64,000 nt of DNA from Roseihalotalea indica. GTDB taxonomy: Bacteria > Bacteroidota > Bacteroidia > Cytophagales > Cyclobacteriaceae. The number at the start of each line of letters is the position of its first letter. Position 1 is the first letter of the stretch. Positions 36,318-46,200 of the stretch are shown one piece after another. A program made the position numbers and the translations under genes. The notes beneath the pieces were generated by a model that saw only the letters and a program-made list of their open reading frames with translations, did not search any database and had not been told where the DNA came from. The DNA lies in contig NZ_JAINFL010000012.1 in the NCBI RefSeq assembly GCF_022458895.1, forward strand, positions 1 to 64,000. The letters run 5' to 3'.

Positions 36318-38651
36318 CTAACGATACTGATAGGGCTTATAGTAATTCTGATAACGCTCTACCGGATGGCTTTTTACATTGTTGAATACCAAACCAACCT
36401 TAGAAAATTCTGCTTTGGACAGCACTCGTTTAATTTCACCAATATGGCTTAGCTTGGTGTAATTCTGCCGGAGCACAAACAAGTTCACATCCAGAAAGCG
36501 GGTCAATGCGAAATAATCCGTGACCAGCCCAGCTGGTGAAGTATCTACAATGATGATGTCGTAGTGCTTCTTCAGGTAAATAAACAGTTCGGCGAATACT
36601 TCCTTGTCCGAGCCTTTCATGTGAATATCTTTGCTGGGCTTGCTGAAGATAATATCCAGGTTCTCCAGTTCAGAAGGCTGAATGATCTCGCGAGCGGGTA
36701 GGTTCTTCTCAAAGTAATCGTTGAAAAACCGGATGTGCTTGGCATAAGGAAACAGCAGTGATAGTTGAGGTCGGTAAACGTCAGTTTCCAGTAGCAGCGT
36801 ACGGTAGCCTAAGGAGGCGCAGGTAGCCGCCAGATTGGCCGAGCAGTAAGTCTTGCCCTCACCACTCACGGTAGAAGTAATTCCAACAGCCAGCGGTTTA
36901 TCTTCATGCTGCAATTCAATATTCACCAATAGCTCTTTAAAAGCATTTTTGATGTACAGGTCATCGCCGTGCAATGCCGCGCGTATATCGCCCTTTTGTT
37001 TTCCAATGCTGCCCAGGATAGGGTATTGCAGATGGTCTTCAATCTGCTCCCGGTCACTGATATCCGAATTGAAGGTTTCCCGTACTCCAACAACCAGCCC
37101 GGTAATAACAATTGAGAAGAAAAAGGTAATGAATACCGTTAAGGGCTTGTTCGGAAAGATAGGCTCATTCCCTACCACCCGAGGCTCATCCAGCAACTCG
37201 CTCACGGGCAGGCTGGAAATATTCAGGATACCCGCTTCGGCCTTCTTCTCCTGCAAGTAATTATACAGGTTGTCGCTAAGCGTAAATTCACGCTCCAGGT
37301 CAGCCAGGTTTTGTTCCTGTTGGGGGAAGCGGCTCAGTTCACCCTTTACCCGTTGAATTTGCCCTTCGCGGTCAGCTACGGCTTCTCGGATTGAGGCAAT
37401 GTTGCTGTCCACGCTCTCCAGAATAGCCGCTTTCAGGTTCTCCATTTTTTTGGTTAAGGAGGTGATCTGCGGGCTGTTTTGAGTAGCTTTTACCGAAAGA
37501 CCAGCCATTTCAGTATCCAGGCGCTTAAGCTCCAGCACTAACTCGGTGAGCACCGGGTCATCCACCCCAAAAGCCGAGGGGCTCACAATGCCACCGTAGG
37601 TTTTCGTGCGGATTAAATACCGGGCAATAGACTCGTAATATTTTAGATTGGCTTCCAGTTGAGATTTTTCATCTCCCAGTTCTTTCACGCGGTCGTAGGC
37701 ATTAACCGTAGCCAGCTCAATATTGGCCAGGCTTTCCTGCCGACGGTAGCGTTCCAGGCTGCTCTTGGCCTGCCGGAGCGAGTCTGAAGCTTTGGTTAAG
37801 TACTCGTCAATATACTGAATGGTGTTATCGGTGATCAGGCGGCTTTTCCGGGTGCTGCGATTAATGTACAGGTCGCAGATAGTAGCCATTACGTCGGTAG
37901 TTTTGCTGGGCACTGTGCCTTCCAGACTGAGCTTAAAGATGGTGGCTTCCAGATCGTTAAGGCTCACTTCCAGGTCGCTTTTGTACTCTTCCGCCATCTT
38001 GTTCAGGTTGTTGAAGCGGAAAGAAAAGTCTTCAATGCTGGTCTGAGAGTCATCCTGCTGAAGGGTAAACGAAAGATACTTCCCTACGAACGGCTCACCA
38101 AATTGGAGGACGGTGTCTAATGAGTAAGTCTGCTCGGGAATGCTTCGGCTTTTATGCTCAAGGTAGTGATACTGGGCCACTGGCACACCATCAATTTGCA
38201 GGCGATACTCCTGATCCGATATTTTCTCTACCGAGATCAGTTCTCCGGTAAGCTGGTAAGCCGAAGAGTCAGCAATGACCTGATACGGGAAGTACGGATA
38301 ATGTTCGGTTTCTTTGAAAAAATCGTCGGTGATGTAGGACACCCGCAATGGTAGCTGTTCTACCGCTTCCCGGATGAGTGCGTAGGAAGAGATCACGCCC
38401 ATCTCATTTTTCACGTTACGCTGAACCCCTTTCGATTCGTAGCCTTCCAGAAATTCATCCCCGGCAAAGCTGGGGTTATCTTTTCCGTCAACCAAAACCA
38501 GGGCCTCAACGCGGTAAATATTATCAGCCAGCTTAAGGTACAGCAACCCTAGCAGGTTGATGAACACTACAATGCCAGCAATCATCCAGCGGTTCCGGTA
38601 TAAGGTGCCGATCAGTTTTTTAATGGCAAATTGATTGTCCTCCTTAATCAC
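36318..38651 (-). CDS. Wzc-like polysaccharide co-polymerase with tyrosine autokinase domain
   Basis: A 777-residue protein. TM1 is near 18-40, followed by a Wzz-type periplasmic domain with long coiled-coil helices (about 240-480). A Pro-rich boundary and TM2 lie near 505-525 ('FITFFFSIVITGLVVGV'). The cytoplasmic BY-kinase domain then has Walker A 'STVSGEGKTYCSANL', Walker A' 'LLLETDVYRPQ' and Walker B 'YDIIIVDTSPAG'. The tail 'VERYQNYYKPYQYR' holds five tyrosines, the usual autophosphorylation cluster. It controls chain length and export of the polymer. The A' motif has Glu-Thr-Asp where Asp-x-Asp is more usual. No Wza-type outer-membrane exporter gene is seen in the window. Confidence 0.9.
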   Translation of the reverse strand: MIKEDNQFAIKKLIGTLYRNRWMIAGIVVFINLLGLLYLKLADNIYRVEALVLVDGKDNPSFAGDEFLEGYESKGVQRNVKNEMGVISSYALIREAVEQLPLRVSYITDDFFKETEHYPYFPYQVIADSSAYQLTGELISVEKISDQEYRLQIDGVPVAQYHYLEHKSRSIPEQTYSLDTVLQFGEPFVGKYLSFTLQQDDSQTSIEDFSFRFNNLNKMAEEYKSDLEVSLNDLEATIFKLSLEGTVPSKTTDVMATICDLYINRSTRKSRLITDNTIQYIDEYLTKASDSLRQAKSSLERYRRQESLANIELATVNAYDRVKELGDEKSQLEANLKYYESIARYLIRTKTYGGIVSPSAFGVDDPVLTELVLELKRLDTEMAGLSVKATQNSPQITSLTKKMENLKAAILESVDSNIASIREAVADREGQIQRVKGELSRFPQQEQNLADLEREFTLSDNLYNYLQEKKAEAGILNISSLPVSELLDEPRVVGNEPIFPNKPLTVFITFFFSIVITGLVVGVRETFNSDISDREQIEDHLQYPILGSIGKQKGDIRAALHGDDLYIKNAFKELLVNIELQHEDKPLAVGITSTVSGEGKTYCSANLAATCASLGYRTLLLETDVYRPQLSLLFPYAKHIRFFNDYFEKNLPAREIIQPSELENLDIIFSKPSKDIHMKGSDKEVFAELFIYLKKHYDIIIVDTSPAGLVTDYFALTRFLDVNLFVLRQNYTKLSHIGEIKRVLSKAEFSKVGLVFNNVKSHPVERYQNYYKPYQYR

Positions 38652-38710
38652 GATCTATGTATATTATTTGAAAGAAATTGTATATCGGATGCGTCGTTTC
38701 ACCGAACGCG

Positions 38711-40087
38711 TTAAAAAGCATTGGTTCGGGTCTTTTTGCTAAACACGGTCAGAAAAACGATTTTAATGTCCAGCCACAAGCTCCAGTGGCGAATGTACCA
38801 GAGGTCATGTTTGATACGCTCAATCCGCTGTTCATTGGTATCCGTTGGTCCGCGCCAGCCGTTCACCTGGGCCCAGCCGGTAATGCCCGGTTTTACATAA
38901 TGGCGAATGGTGTAGCGTTCCACCACATTTTTTAGGGTATCATTCAGAAATATCCGGTGTGGGCGAGGCCCTACCACGCTCATATCACCTTTCAGCACAT
39001 TGATAAACTGGGGGAGCTCATCCAGATCGTATTTGCGTAAAAACCTCCCGATTGGGGTAATCCGTGGGTCATTTTTAACGGTGGAACGGCTGCCATTTTT
39101 CTCATCGTCGCACTGCCGCATGGTGCGGAATTTATAACAGGCAAATTGACTACCCGTCTGCCCGTTTCGGTGGGGTTTGTACAACACCGGGCCTCGGCTG
39201 CTTAGCTTTATCAATAGGGCAATCAGCAAAAACACCGGAGATAACAAGAGAAGGACTAAGCCTGCAAAAACTGCATCAAATGAGCGTTTGATGAAGGCAT
39301 TGGCAAAGTTATCCAGTGGAATTTTGCGAACGTTCAGAATGGGTAGTGAGTCCATGTTAATGGCTCCGATACTAAAATCAGCATCACCAGCCAGGCTAGG
39401 CATCAAGCTCACACGCACCCCCATCTGGTCAGCCGTATTGATTACGTAATCAATTTCGTGCATGCGGCTTAGAGGCCAGGCCACAATAATTTCATCTACC
39501 CGCGTTTGTTCCAGCACGGCGGCCAGGTCATCCACTCCCCCCAGCACGTCCATGGTTTCGTGCGGTGCGGCCACAGGGTGGTCGTCTAACAGTCCCAGTA
39601 CTTTAAAACCCAGGTGGCTATTGCGGTCTGTAAACTCCAGCAAGCGGCTGCCTTGTAGTTGCGTGCCCAGGATTAAAATATTGGAAGAGAATGTTTTAGG
39701 TAAAATGTACTTATAGAAGAACGGACGAAGAAACTCAAGAAACAGTAAGTCCAGGAAGAGAAAAATAACGAAAGCCTGAAGGATGACTTCGGCAAAGTTA
39801 CCTTTCAGCCCAAATACGACGCTGCCTACCAGCAAAAAACCCAGAAACTGAGCAAATGCCCGGAATATCTCCTTAAACTTAAGCATGGGAGAGTGCACTG
39901 CATAATAGCGATGATCATTGAGTAAGGCAATAAGCACCCAACCCAGATTGGCTACAAGCATAGCCACAGACTCATTAAAGTCCAGTTGCAATCGGTAGGC
40001 AAAGAAAATTGTGTGGATGATTAGATTCAGCAGTACCAGTTCCGTGAGGAGATAGATCAGGATAATACGCTGGTTCTTTATCTTCAT
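38711..40087 (-). CDS. Undecaprenyl-phosphate sugar phosphotransferase (WcaJ-like)
   Basis: A 458-residue polyprenyl glycosylphosphotransferase. It has four N-terminal helices (about 5-110), a CoA-binding-like Rossmann region ('NILILGTQLQGSRLLEFT', about 135-240) and a fifth hydrophobic segment near 275-300. The catalytic bacterial sugar transferase domain has 'YKFRTM', 'KYDLDELPQFINVLKGDMSVVGPRP' and 'VKPGITGWAQVNG'. It starts repeat-unit synthesis by attaching the first sugar-1-phosphate (often glucose) to undecaprenyl phosphate. It is the promoter-proximal gene of the minus-strand polysaccharide operon. Confidence 0.9.
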   Translation of the reverse strand: MKIKNQRIILIYLLTELVLLNLIIHTIFFAYRLQLDFNESVAMLVANLGWVLIALLNDHRYYAVHSPMLKFKEIFRAFAQFLGFLLVGSVVFGLKGNFAEVILQAFVIFLFLDLLFLEFLRPFFYKYILPKTFSSNILILGTQLQGSRLLEFTDRNSHLGFKVLGLLDDHPVAAPHETMDVLGGVDDLAAVLEQTRVDEIIVAWPLSRMHEIDYVINTADQMGVRVSLMPSLAGDADFSIGAINMDSLPILNVRKIPLDNFANAFIKRSFDAVFAGLVLLLLSPVFLLIALLIKLSSRGPVLYKPHRNGQTGSQFACYKFRTMRQCDDEKNGSRSTVKNDPRITPIGRFLRKYDLDELPQFINVLKGDMSVVGPRPHRIFLNDTLKNVVERYTIRHYVKPGITGWAQVNGWRGPTDTNEQRIERIKHDLWYIRHWSLWLDIKIVFLTVFSKKTRTNAF

Positions 40088-40129
40088 GGAGGTAGTGTAG
40101 AGGTGAAGGTACTATAATAGGTTAGGTTA

Positions 40130-40137
40130 CAAAGGTA
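40130..40137 (-). promoter_or_regulatory. Candidate -7 box (TACCTTTG) of the exopolysaccharide operon
   Basis: Read on the minus strand, this is an exact match to the Bacteroidota -7 element TAnnTTTG. It is about 43 nt upstream of the WcaJ start. There is only a T-rich match in place of the TTTG -33 element about 19 nt further upstream, so the call rests mainly on the -7 box and position. Confidence 0.4.
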
Positions 40138-40356
40138 AAGGCTTCAAAAATTACTAAAAACGAGTGATTCTGCAATAGAAAATGTCAATTTTCTCAAACG
40201 AACCGCCAGATAATGAAAACAGCAAAAAAACTTTTCAATAGTAAGATGTAATAAACCATTCTTTTTTTGAAAAAAATATAGCTAATAGAGTCTATTCCGA
40301 TCATGATGTGAGCTCAAGTTTTATAGACGTTCCCGGATGTGGTTAGCATGAGGCTG

Positions 40357-40391
40357 TTCAGCCGGAGGCCATTCAGCCGGAGGCCGTTCAG
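40357..40391. repeat. 15-bp tandem repeat, about 2.3 copies
   Basis: Two units of TTCAGCCGGAGGCC(A/G) at 40357-40371 and 40372-40386, followed by TTCAG. A partial, diverged unit precedes them. The repeat is GC-rich in an otherwise A/T-rich spacer. Confidence 0.7.
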
Positions 40392-40687
40392 AATAATGTC
40401 TATTAGAAAAGCACCTTGGTTGTTGGTCTTTTTTGTGCAGCCAGAGGCATTTTATGATGGTAGGGTATACAGAGCTAGAAACAGTTTTTGTTTTTGTATC
40501 TTTTATCCGTTTTTTAACCTAACGTTAGAGGCGATAAGTGCTATTCGTGCCAGTTGGAGCATGACAGCCTTTGTCGTATCTTATACGAACACCTGAACTG
40601 TGATGAATTATGATGCCATTTCCGGCTTCATCATAGCCTCTGGTTCTCGTAAGCTATGAATTATACAACAACCCAAATACTACATGT

Positions 40688-41338
40688 ATGAAATGGACTT
40701 ATGTAATAAGGCAGAAGACGAAGGCAGCCATGGCGCTGGGAACAATATTTGTCCTGATACTTGCCACTAATGTGATGGACAAAAGCCATTTTTCTGAGTT
40801 GCAGGATTCTTTCTCTGCGGTATATGAAGACCGACTTGTAGCAGAAATTTATATTTACAAATTATCTGCCCAGCTTCATACCAAGAAGAAGGTATTCGAT
40901 GAGCTTAATGATTTGGGTGTATATGACCGTAATACAAATCAGGCTCTGAATGACTCTATCAGAACTTTACTTTCAAAATACGAAGAAACCAAACTTACCG
41001 AGAAGGAAGCTTTGCTTTTTACAGCTCTGAAAAAAAATATCACAGACTTACTTTCGTTAGAAGCTGATCACACCCAGCTTGCTTTAGGCAGCAAACGCCG
41101 GGAGAGAGTAGGAGAGCAGTACAGAAAGCTGGCAGTAAACTTAGATGGGCTATCTGAAATTCAATTACTAGAAGGTAAAAACCTCACTGATAATTCCCGG
41201 CGAATTATAGCCGCTAGTAACGTAACATCTCAGTTAGAGATCTGCATCTTAATAATTGCGGGGCTAATCGTTCAGGCTCTGATCTTTACGTCAAAATCTA
41301 TGAGACCGCACTGGTCTCAGGACAGTTCTCTTAATTAA
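40688..41338 (+). CDS. Four-helix-bundle (4HB_MCP-type) membrane sensor protein without output domain
   Basis: A 216-residue protein with an N-terminal membrane span ('AAMALGTIFVLILATNV', about 13-30), about 150 residues of amphipathic helices and a second span near the end ('LEICILIIAGLIVQALIF'). This arrangement corresponds to the periplasmic four-helix-bundle sensor module of chemoreceptors and kinases. However, nothing follows the second span except about a dozen residues, so it has no HAMP, kinase or methyl-accepting domain. The ECF sigma factor gene starts 130 nt downstream on the same strand. A direct role in regulating it is only a guess. Confidence 0.65.
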   Translation: MKWTYVIRQKTKAAMALGTIFVLILATNVMDKSHFSELQDSFSAVYEDRLVAEIYIYKLSAQLHTKKKVFDELNDLGVYDRNTNQALNDSIRTLLSKYEETKLTEKEALLFTALKKNITDLLSLEADHTQLALGSKRRERVGEQYRKLAVNLDGLSEIQLLEGKNLTDNSRRIIAASNVTSQLEICILIIAGLIVQALIFTSKSMRPHWSQDSSLN

Positions 41339-41467
41339 ATTATAACATGTAAAATGTGAGATGCTTTGCTTATAATTGCTCATTGACAATTTGATTTAAT
41401 GATAATTACTGCTAATTTTTAGTAATTATTTAATAACAACCTCTACTTACTACTTAACCTTACGCCT

Positions 41468-42049
41468 ATGAGCGTTATTTACTCTCCTTTAAAGCAATGG
41501 GAAAAACTTTACGAAGACCTAAGCCCGATATTATTTCAGTACGGATGTAAAATCACCTCTCAGAAAGGTTTAGTAGAAGACTGCATTCACGATGTTTTTA
41601 CCAGAATCTGGGGGCGTCAGGAGCATCTTTCTGAAATCAGAAACTCGAGTGCCTACCTTATTCAATCCTTCCGCCATCACCTTTTTGCCAAGCTCCGAGA
41701 AGAAAGCCAGCGGCGCACTGTTAATACTATCACCGATTTCCCGCTGGTTTTGTCAGAGGAAGCAGCCTGGATTGAGGAGGAAGATAGCCAGGAAAAACGG
41801 GAAAATATTAGTCAGGCTCTTCAAAAATTATCGGCTCGGCAGCGGGAAGCTGTTTATTTGAGATTCTATGGAAACCACAGTTGCGATGAAGTAGCTCAGA
41901 TTATGGGATTAGAAAAATCTGCTGTCTATACATTAGTATATAAAGCACTAAGTCAGCTTCGCGCTTCCCTGAAAAGTATTAGCGCAGAGCTTAATCCTAT
42001 CATGAGTATAGGGTTAAAACTGGCCCCTTTCCTTTCGCTTTTAGCATAA
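41468..42049 (+). CDS. ECF-type RNA polymerase sigma-70 factor
   Basis: A 193-residue ECF sigma factor of the FecI-like group found with SusC/SusD systems. Region 2 is at about 20-85 ('GLVEDCIHDVFTRIWGRQ', 'SSAYLIQSFRHHLF'). Region 4 is at about 115-175 ('LSARQREAVYLRFYGNHSCDEVAQIMGLEKSAVY'), a helix-turn-helix for the -35-like element. It is predicted to be held inactive by the FecR protein encoded next and to activate the SusC/SusD genes after substrate binding. A 165-nt gap with a hairpin separates it from fecR. Confidence 0.88.
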   Translation: MSVIYSPLKQWEKLYEDLSPILFQYGCKITSQKGLVEDCIHDVFTRIWGRQEHLSEIRNSSAYLIQSFRHHLFAKLREESQRRTVNTITDFPLVLSEEAAWIEEEDSQEKRENISQALQKLSARQREAVYLRFYGNHSCDEVAQIMGLEKSAVYTLVYKALSQLRASLKSISAELNPIMSIGLKLAPFLSLLA

Positions 42050-42174
42050 TAAAGTGCTTCTTTTTTAACAAAATGCTTTAATTGATAGAGAGTTTGTATA
42101 CTTAGTGTTTATTTTTTGATGACAATGTAATTATTTCAAAAAAGAGTATTTTTTTCGGTCAGATTTAAAGCAGG

Positions 42175-42195
42175 TTTTACTCTATGGTAGTAAAA
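42175..42195 (+). terminator. Hairpin with following T-tract between sigma factor and FecR genes
   Basis: TTTTACT at 42175-42181 and AGTAAAA at 42189-42195 form a perfect 7-bp stem with a 7-nt loop. A T7 run begins about eight bases later, just before the FecR start codon at 42215. It may weaken transcription from the sigma gene into fecR. The A/T-rich stem is weak and the T-tract is not immediately adjacent, so this is tentative. Confidence 0.3.
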
Positions 42196-42214
42196 GAGAC
42201 CGGTTTTTTTCTAC

Positions 42215-43231
42215 ATGAACTACCTGACCTACTCCGCGCTTGACCTGGCTGCCGATGAATATTTTCAGTCCTGGGTGCTAACTGAGGATGATGAAGTATC
42301 CCGGTACTGGGACGGTTGGCTGGAGACTTACCCTCACCGGCAGGCGGTAGTAACAGAAGCTCGTCAACTGCTTTTACTGCAGCAATACAAAACTGAGCAC
42401 TGGCCCACAGAACGCAAGCAGGCAGTGCTAGAGCGAATCAAGCATAGCGTTTCTTCAACCAAAAAACTGCCTAACCCTTCAGGATTTATCAGCTCTCTTA
42501 TTCACAAAAGATGGCCCTGGATAGCGGCAGCCTTCACTATTTTGCTAACCATCGCCATTGTATGGCAGATCACCAAAAACCATCATCTGGAATATCGTAC
42601 CGGTTATGGTGAAACCCAGGAGGTGCATTTGCCGGACGGCAGTACTGTTATATTGAACGCGAACTCACACCTGGAATTTTCAGAAAACTGGCAGCAAGCT
42701 GGTAGGCGGCAAGTCTGGCTGGAAGGAGAAGCTTTTTTTGAAGTAAATCCTATCGCATCTGATCAGTCGCGAAAACCGGTAAAGTTTACAGTACACGTCA
42801 GCTCATTACAAGTTGAGGTGATCGGTACGACTTTTAATGTAAACCATCGGGCCGGAAACGTTGATGTCTTTCTTGATCATGGAGTGGTAGATATTCAAAT
42901 GGAAAACCAACCCCGGCTGCGCATGAAGCCTGGCGATATGGTTAACTATTCTTCTCACACCCGCAAGCTTAGCAAACAAAGCGCTGATTCGGGAAAAATC
43001 GTGGCCTGGAAGCAGCACCAGATCATTCTGGATAATCAGCCTCTTTCTGATCTGGCTGAGATTTTACAAAACTACTACGGGGTGCAAGTTGACTTTGACC
43101 ATCCCCGGCTGGCCAATAGAAAAGTGGTAGCCATACTGCCTATTGATGACCTGGATGCTGTGCTAACAACCCTGGAAACTATAGGGGGAGTGCAGGCCGA
43201 ACGAACGAGTAATCATGTCCTATTCAAATAA
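42215..43231 (+). CDS. FecR family anti-sigma factor
   Basis: A 338-residue single-span inner-membrane protein. Residues 1-95 are cytoplasmic and would bind the sigma factor, and the membrane span is at about 99-119 ('RWPWIAAAFTILLTIAIVW'). The periplasmic FecR domain begins with 'GYGETQEVHLPDGSTVILNANS' features at about 130-150. The C-terminal DUF4974 domain (about 260-338) shows 'LSDLAEILQNYYGVQVDF'. It receives the signal from the STN domain of the SusC protein encoded 32 nt downstream and releases the sigma factor. It probably shares a transcript with susC. Confidence 0.9.
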   Translation: MNYLTYSALDLAADEYFQSWVLTEDDEVSRYWDGWLETYPHRQAVVTEARQLLLLQQYKTEHWPTERKQAVLERIKHSVSSTKKLPNPSGFISSLIHKRWPWIAAAFTILLTIAIVWQITKNHHLEYRTGYGETQEVHLPDGSTVILNANSHLEFSENWQQAGRRQVWLEGEAFFEVNPIASDQSRKPVKFTVHVSSLQVEVIGTTFNVNHRAGNVDVFLDHGVVDIQMENQPRLRMKPGDMVNYSSHTRKLSKQSADSGKIVAWKQHQIILDNQPLSDLAEILQNYYGVQVDFDHPRLANRKVVAILPIDDLDAVLTTLETIGGVQAERTSNHVLFK

Positions 43232-43263
43232 TAATTTATGATTCATTTTAACTACTATTTACT

Positions 43264-46200
43264 ATGAGAAACAAATTACAATTACGTGTGCAACTAGCGG
43301 GGCTTCTGGCAGTGCTATGGAGTTACGCGGTGGCGCTACCCGCGCAACAGCTCGCTTCGGTCGGGGCGTACTCTGTTGGCTACGAATCTTTTTCTACCGA
43401 CCCTGCAAAATCCCTTCAGGAGACAAAGGCGCTAAAAAGTGTACTTGAGCAGCTACAAACCCAGTATGAAGTTTTCTTTACCTATGATGCCAAACTGGTG
43501 GATAATCATAAGGTGCAAGGGGTGAGCTATGATGTGAAGAAGCAGGCTGTTGAAGAAGTGCTGTCTTCCTACTTAAAACCTTTAAACCTAACATTCAAAA
43601 AAACCGGAGATCAGTATTATGTGATCTATCAGAAGCAGACTGAAAAAGTACAGAAAGTCAGCCGTCTGGACCCTCGGGCCAAAAGCACCGAAGAGCAGCC
43701 CTGGTTGTCTTCTACTGTAGTAGAGCGGATCAACCCTCCCGCTCGTGCTATGGAGAAAACCATTTCAGGTACTGTCGTAGATGCCGATGAAGGTGATGGA
43801 CTACCCGGAGTAAACATTCTGGCCAAAGAAACGACGATTGGTACTATTAGTGATGTAGATGGAAATTATACGTTACGAGTACCGGATGAAACCACTACGC
43901 TGGTATTTTCTTCAGTAGGATATACCACGCAGGAAGTAGCGATTGATGGCCGTTCCACCATCGATATACGAATGGCTCCAGATGTTCAGTCGCTATCGGA
44001 AGTCGTAGTAGTAGGTTACGGTGAGCAAAAGAAGGTAACTGTAACGGGTTCGGTAGCCGCAGTAAGAGGAGAAGAACTCACCAAATCACCTACTGTAAAC
44101 CTGTCTAACTCGTTGGCCGGACGTATCCCCGGATTGTTTGCGGTAAACCGTAGTGGTGAGCCGGGTTACGATGACTCATCCATCCGGATCAGGGGAAGTA
44201 ATACTTTAGGTAATAACAATGCCCTGATTGTAATTGATGGAATTCCGGATAGAGCCGGGGGACTGGCCCGTTTAAATCCGGCAGATATTGAAAGTGTATC
44301 TGTACTAAAAGATGCTTCGGCAGCTATCTACGGAGCGCGGGCTGCTAATGGGGTTATTCTGATTACCACAAAACGCGGAAAGAGCGGCAAGCCCAAGCTT
44401 TCCTATTCGTTTAACCAAGGCTTTGCCCAGCCCACCACTATACCAGAAATGGCCAATGCGGTGCAATTTGCCGAAATGCGTAACGAACTGGAAATATTTA
44501 ACCTGCCGGTAGAAGAATGGGAAGCCGCTCAGCAAGCCTTCGATCAGACCGGCACGTACAATCGTCCCAATGGTGCCATTCTGGAAGCCCCTTATAATCC
44601 GGAAGACTTTCAACTTTTCCGCGATGGTTCCGATCCTTGGGGGCACCCCAACACCGACTGGTACAAAGCTACCCTGAAGCCGTGGTCACCGCAATCTCAG
44701 CATAACATTCAGCTTTCCGGAGGAAGTGAAAATTTCCGGTACCTAGCTTCTTTGGGATATCAAAATCAGGACGCTTTTTATAAAGATGCAGCCACAGGGT
44801 ATAAACAATATGATTTCCGGATTAACCTGGACGGAGATATTAATGAATATATCACCGTAAAAATGGGGGTAGTAGGTCGTCAGGAAAGAAGATTCTTCCC
44901 TACCCAGAGTGCCGGAGCTATCTTCCGTATGCAGATGCGAGGTATTCCTACCGCACCGGCTTACTGGCCCAATGGCATGCCCGGCCCTGATATTGAAAAT
45001 GGACAAAACCCGGTCGTTATTACCACCAATGAAACTGGTTACGACCGAGACACCCGAAACTACCTGCAAACCAACGGAACCTTAGACATTAAAATTCCGG
45101 GTATAGAAGGGTTGAAATTTACCGGAACCGCCGCTATAGACAAGCGCATCCAGCAAAACAAGCGATGGAATATTCCCTGGTACCTGTACACCTGGGATGG
45201 CGTATCGTATGGCGACGATGGAGATCCTTTGTTGGTACGAGGAGCTCGTGGTCCAGCTGAACCTCAACTGAACCAGGGCAACGAAGACCAGACGAATATT
45301 TTGCTGGGTGGTGTACTTACGTACGAGAAAAACTTCGGCGACCATAATCTTACCATTCTGGCGGGTACTAACAAAGAAACTATTGAATTTAGTGGCTTTG
45401 GTGCCTTCCGTCGGTATTATATCTCCACGGCTATCGATCAGATATTTGCGGGTGGCGATGCCGAAAAAGACAACAGCGGAAGCGCCTGGGAACGGGCTCG
45501 CTTGAACTACTTCGGTCGGGTAGCTTATAACTACCAGGAAAAATATCTGCTGGAGTTCCTGTGGCGTTATGATGGTTCGTACATGTTTCCTGAAGATACC
45601 CGCTGGGGATTCTTCCCCGGAGTATTGGCCGGTTGGGTAATCTCCGAAGAGAATTTCTGGAAAGACAACATCACTGTAATGGATTACCTGAAGATCCGTG
45701 GATCTTGGGGGCAGATGGGTAACGATAATATCACCTTGGGCCCGGATGGACCGCTATTGGAGTACCAATACCTTTCTACCTACGGTTTCAACAGCTACAT
45801 CATCGGCGGACAAGAAGTGAAAACGCTGCTGGAAGCCCGCGTGCCCAACCCGAATATTACCTGGGAGGTTGCCAACAACGCCAATATCGGGATAGAAGGT
45901 CAACTGTTTGAAGGCAGAATTGCTTTTGAGTTTGACTATTTCATGAACCGAAGAACCAATATTCTGTGGCCCAAATTCGGATCAATACCTCAGACAACCG
46001 GTATGACTTTGCCTCCTGAAAATATTGGAGAGGTTAAAAACCAGGGCTATGACTTTAGATTAGGGTACAACGGGCAAATTGGTGAGTTTAACTTTAATGC
46101 CAGCGTTAATGGCGGATATGCCAAGAATGAAATTGTTTTCTGGGATGAAGCGCCCGGGGCACCCGCCTGGCAACGTACTACCGGTAAACCTATGTACACC

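Larger units (their letters stand above)
40088..40687. other. 600-bp divergent intergenic region
   Basis: It separates the start of the polysaccharide operon (minus) from a membrane sensor gene (plus). It contains a candidate minus-strand promoter box at 40130-40137, an A/T-rich tract at 40200-40320 and a short 15-bp tandem repeat at 40357-40391. An 85-codon frame on the plus strand over the repeat is judged spurious. I see no RNA gene. Confidence 0.5.

Noticed and set aside
40339..40596. 85-codon plus-strand frame in the divergent spacer
   Set aside because: Its beginning only reflects the 15-bp tandem repeat (RRPFSRRPF), and the rest has non-protein-like composition.
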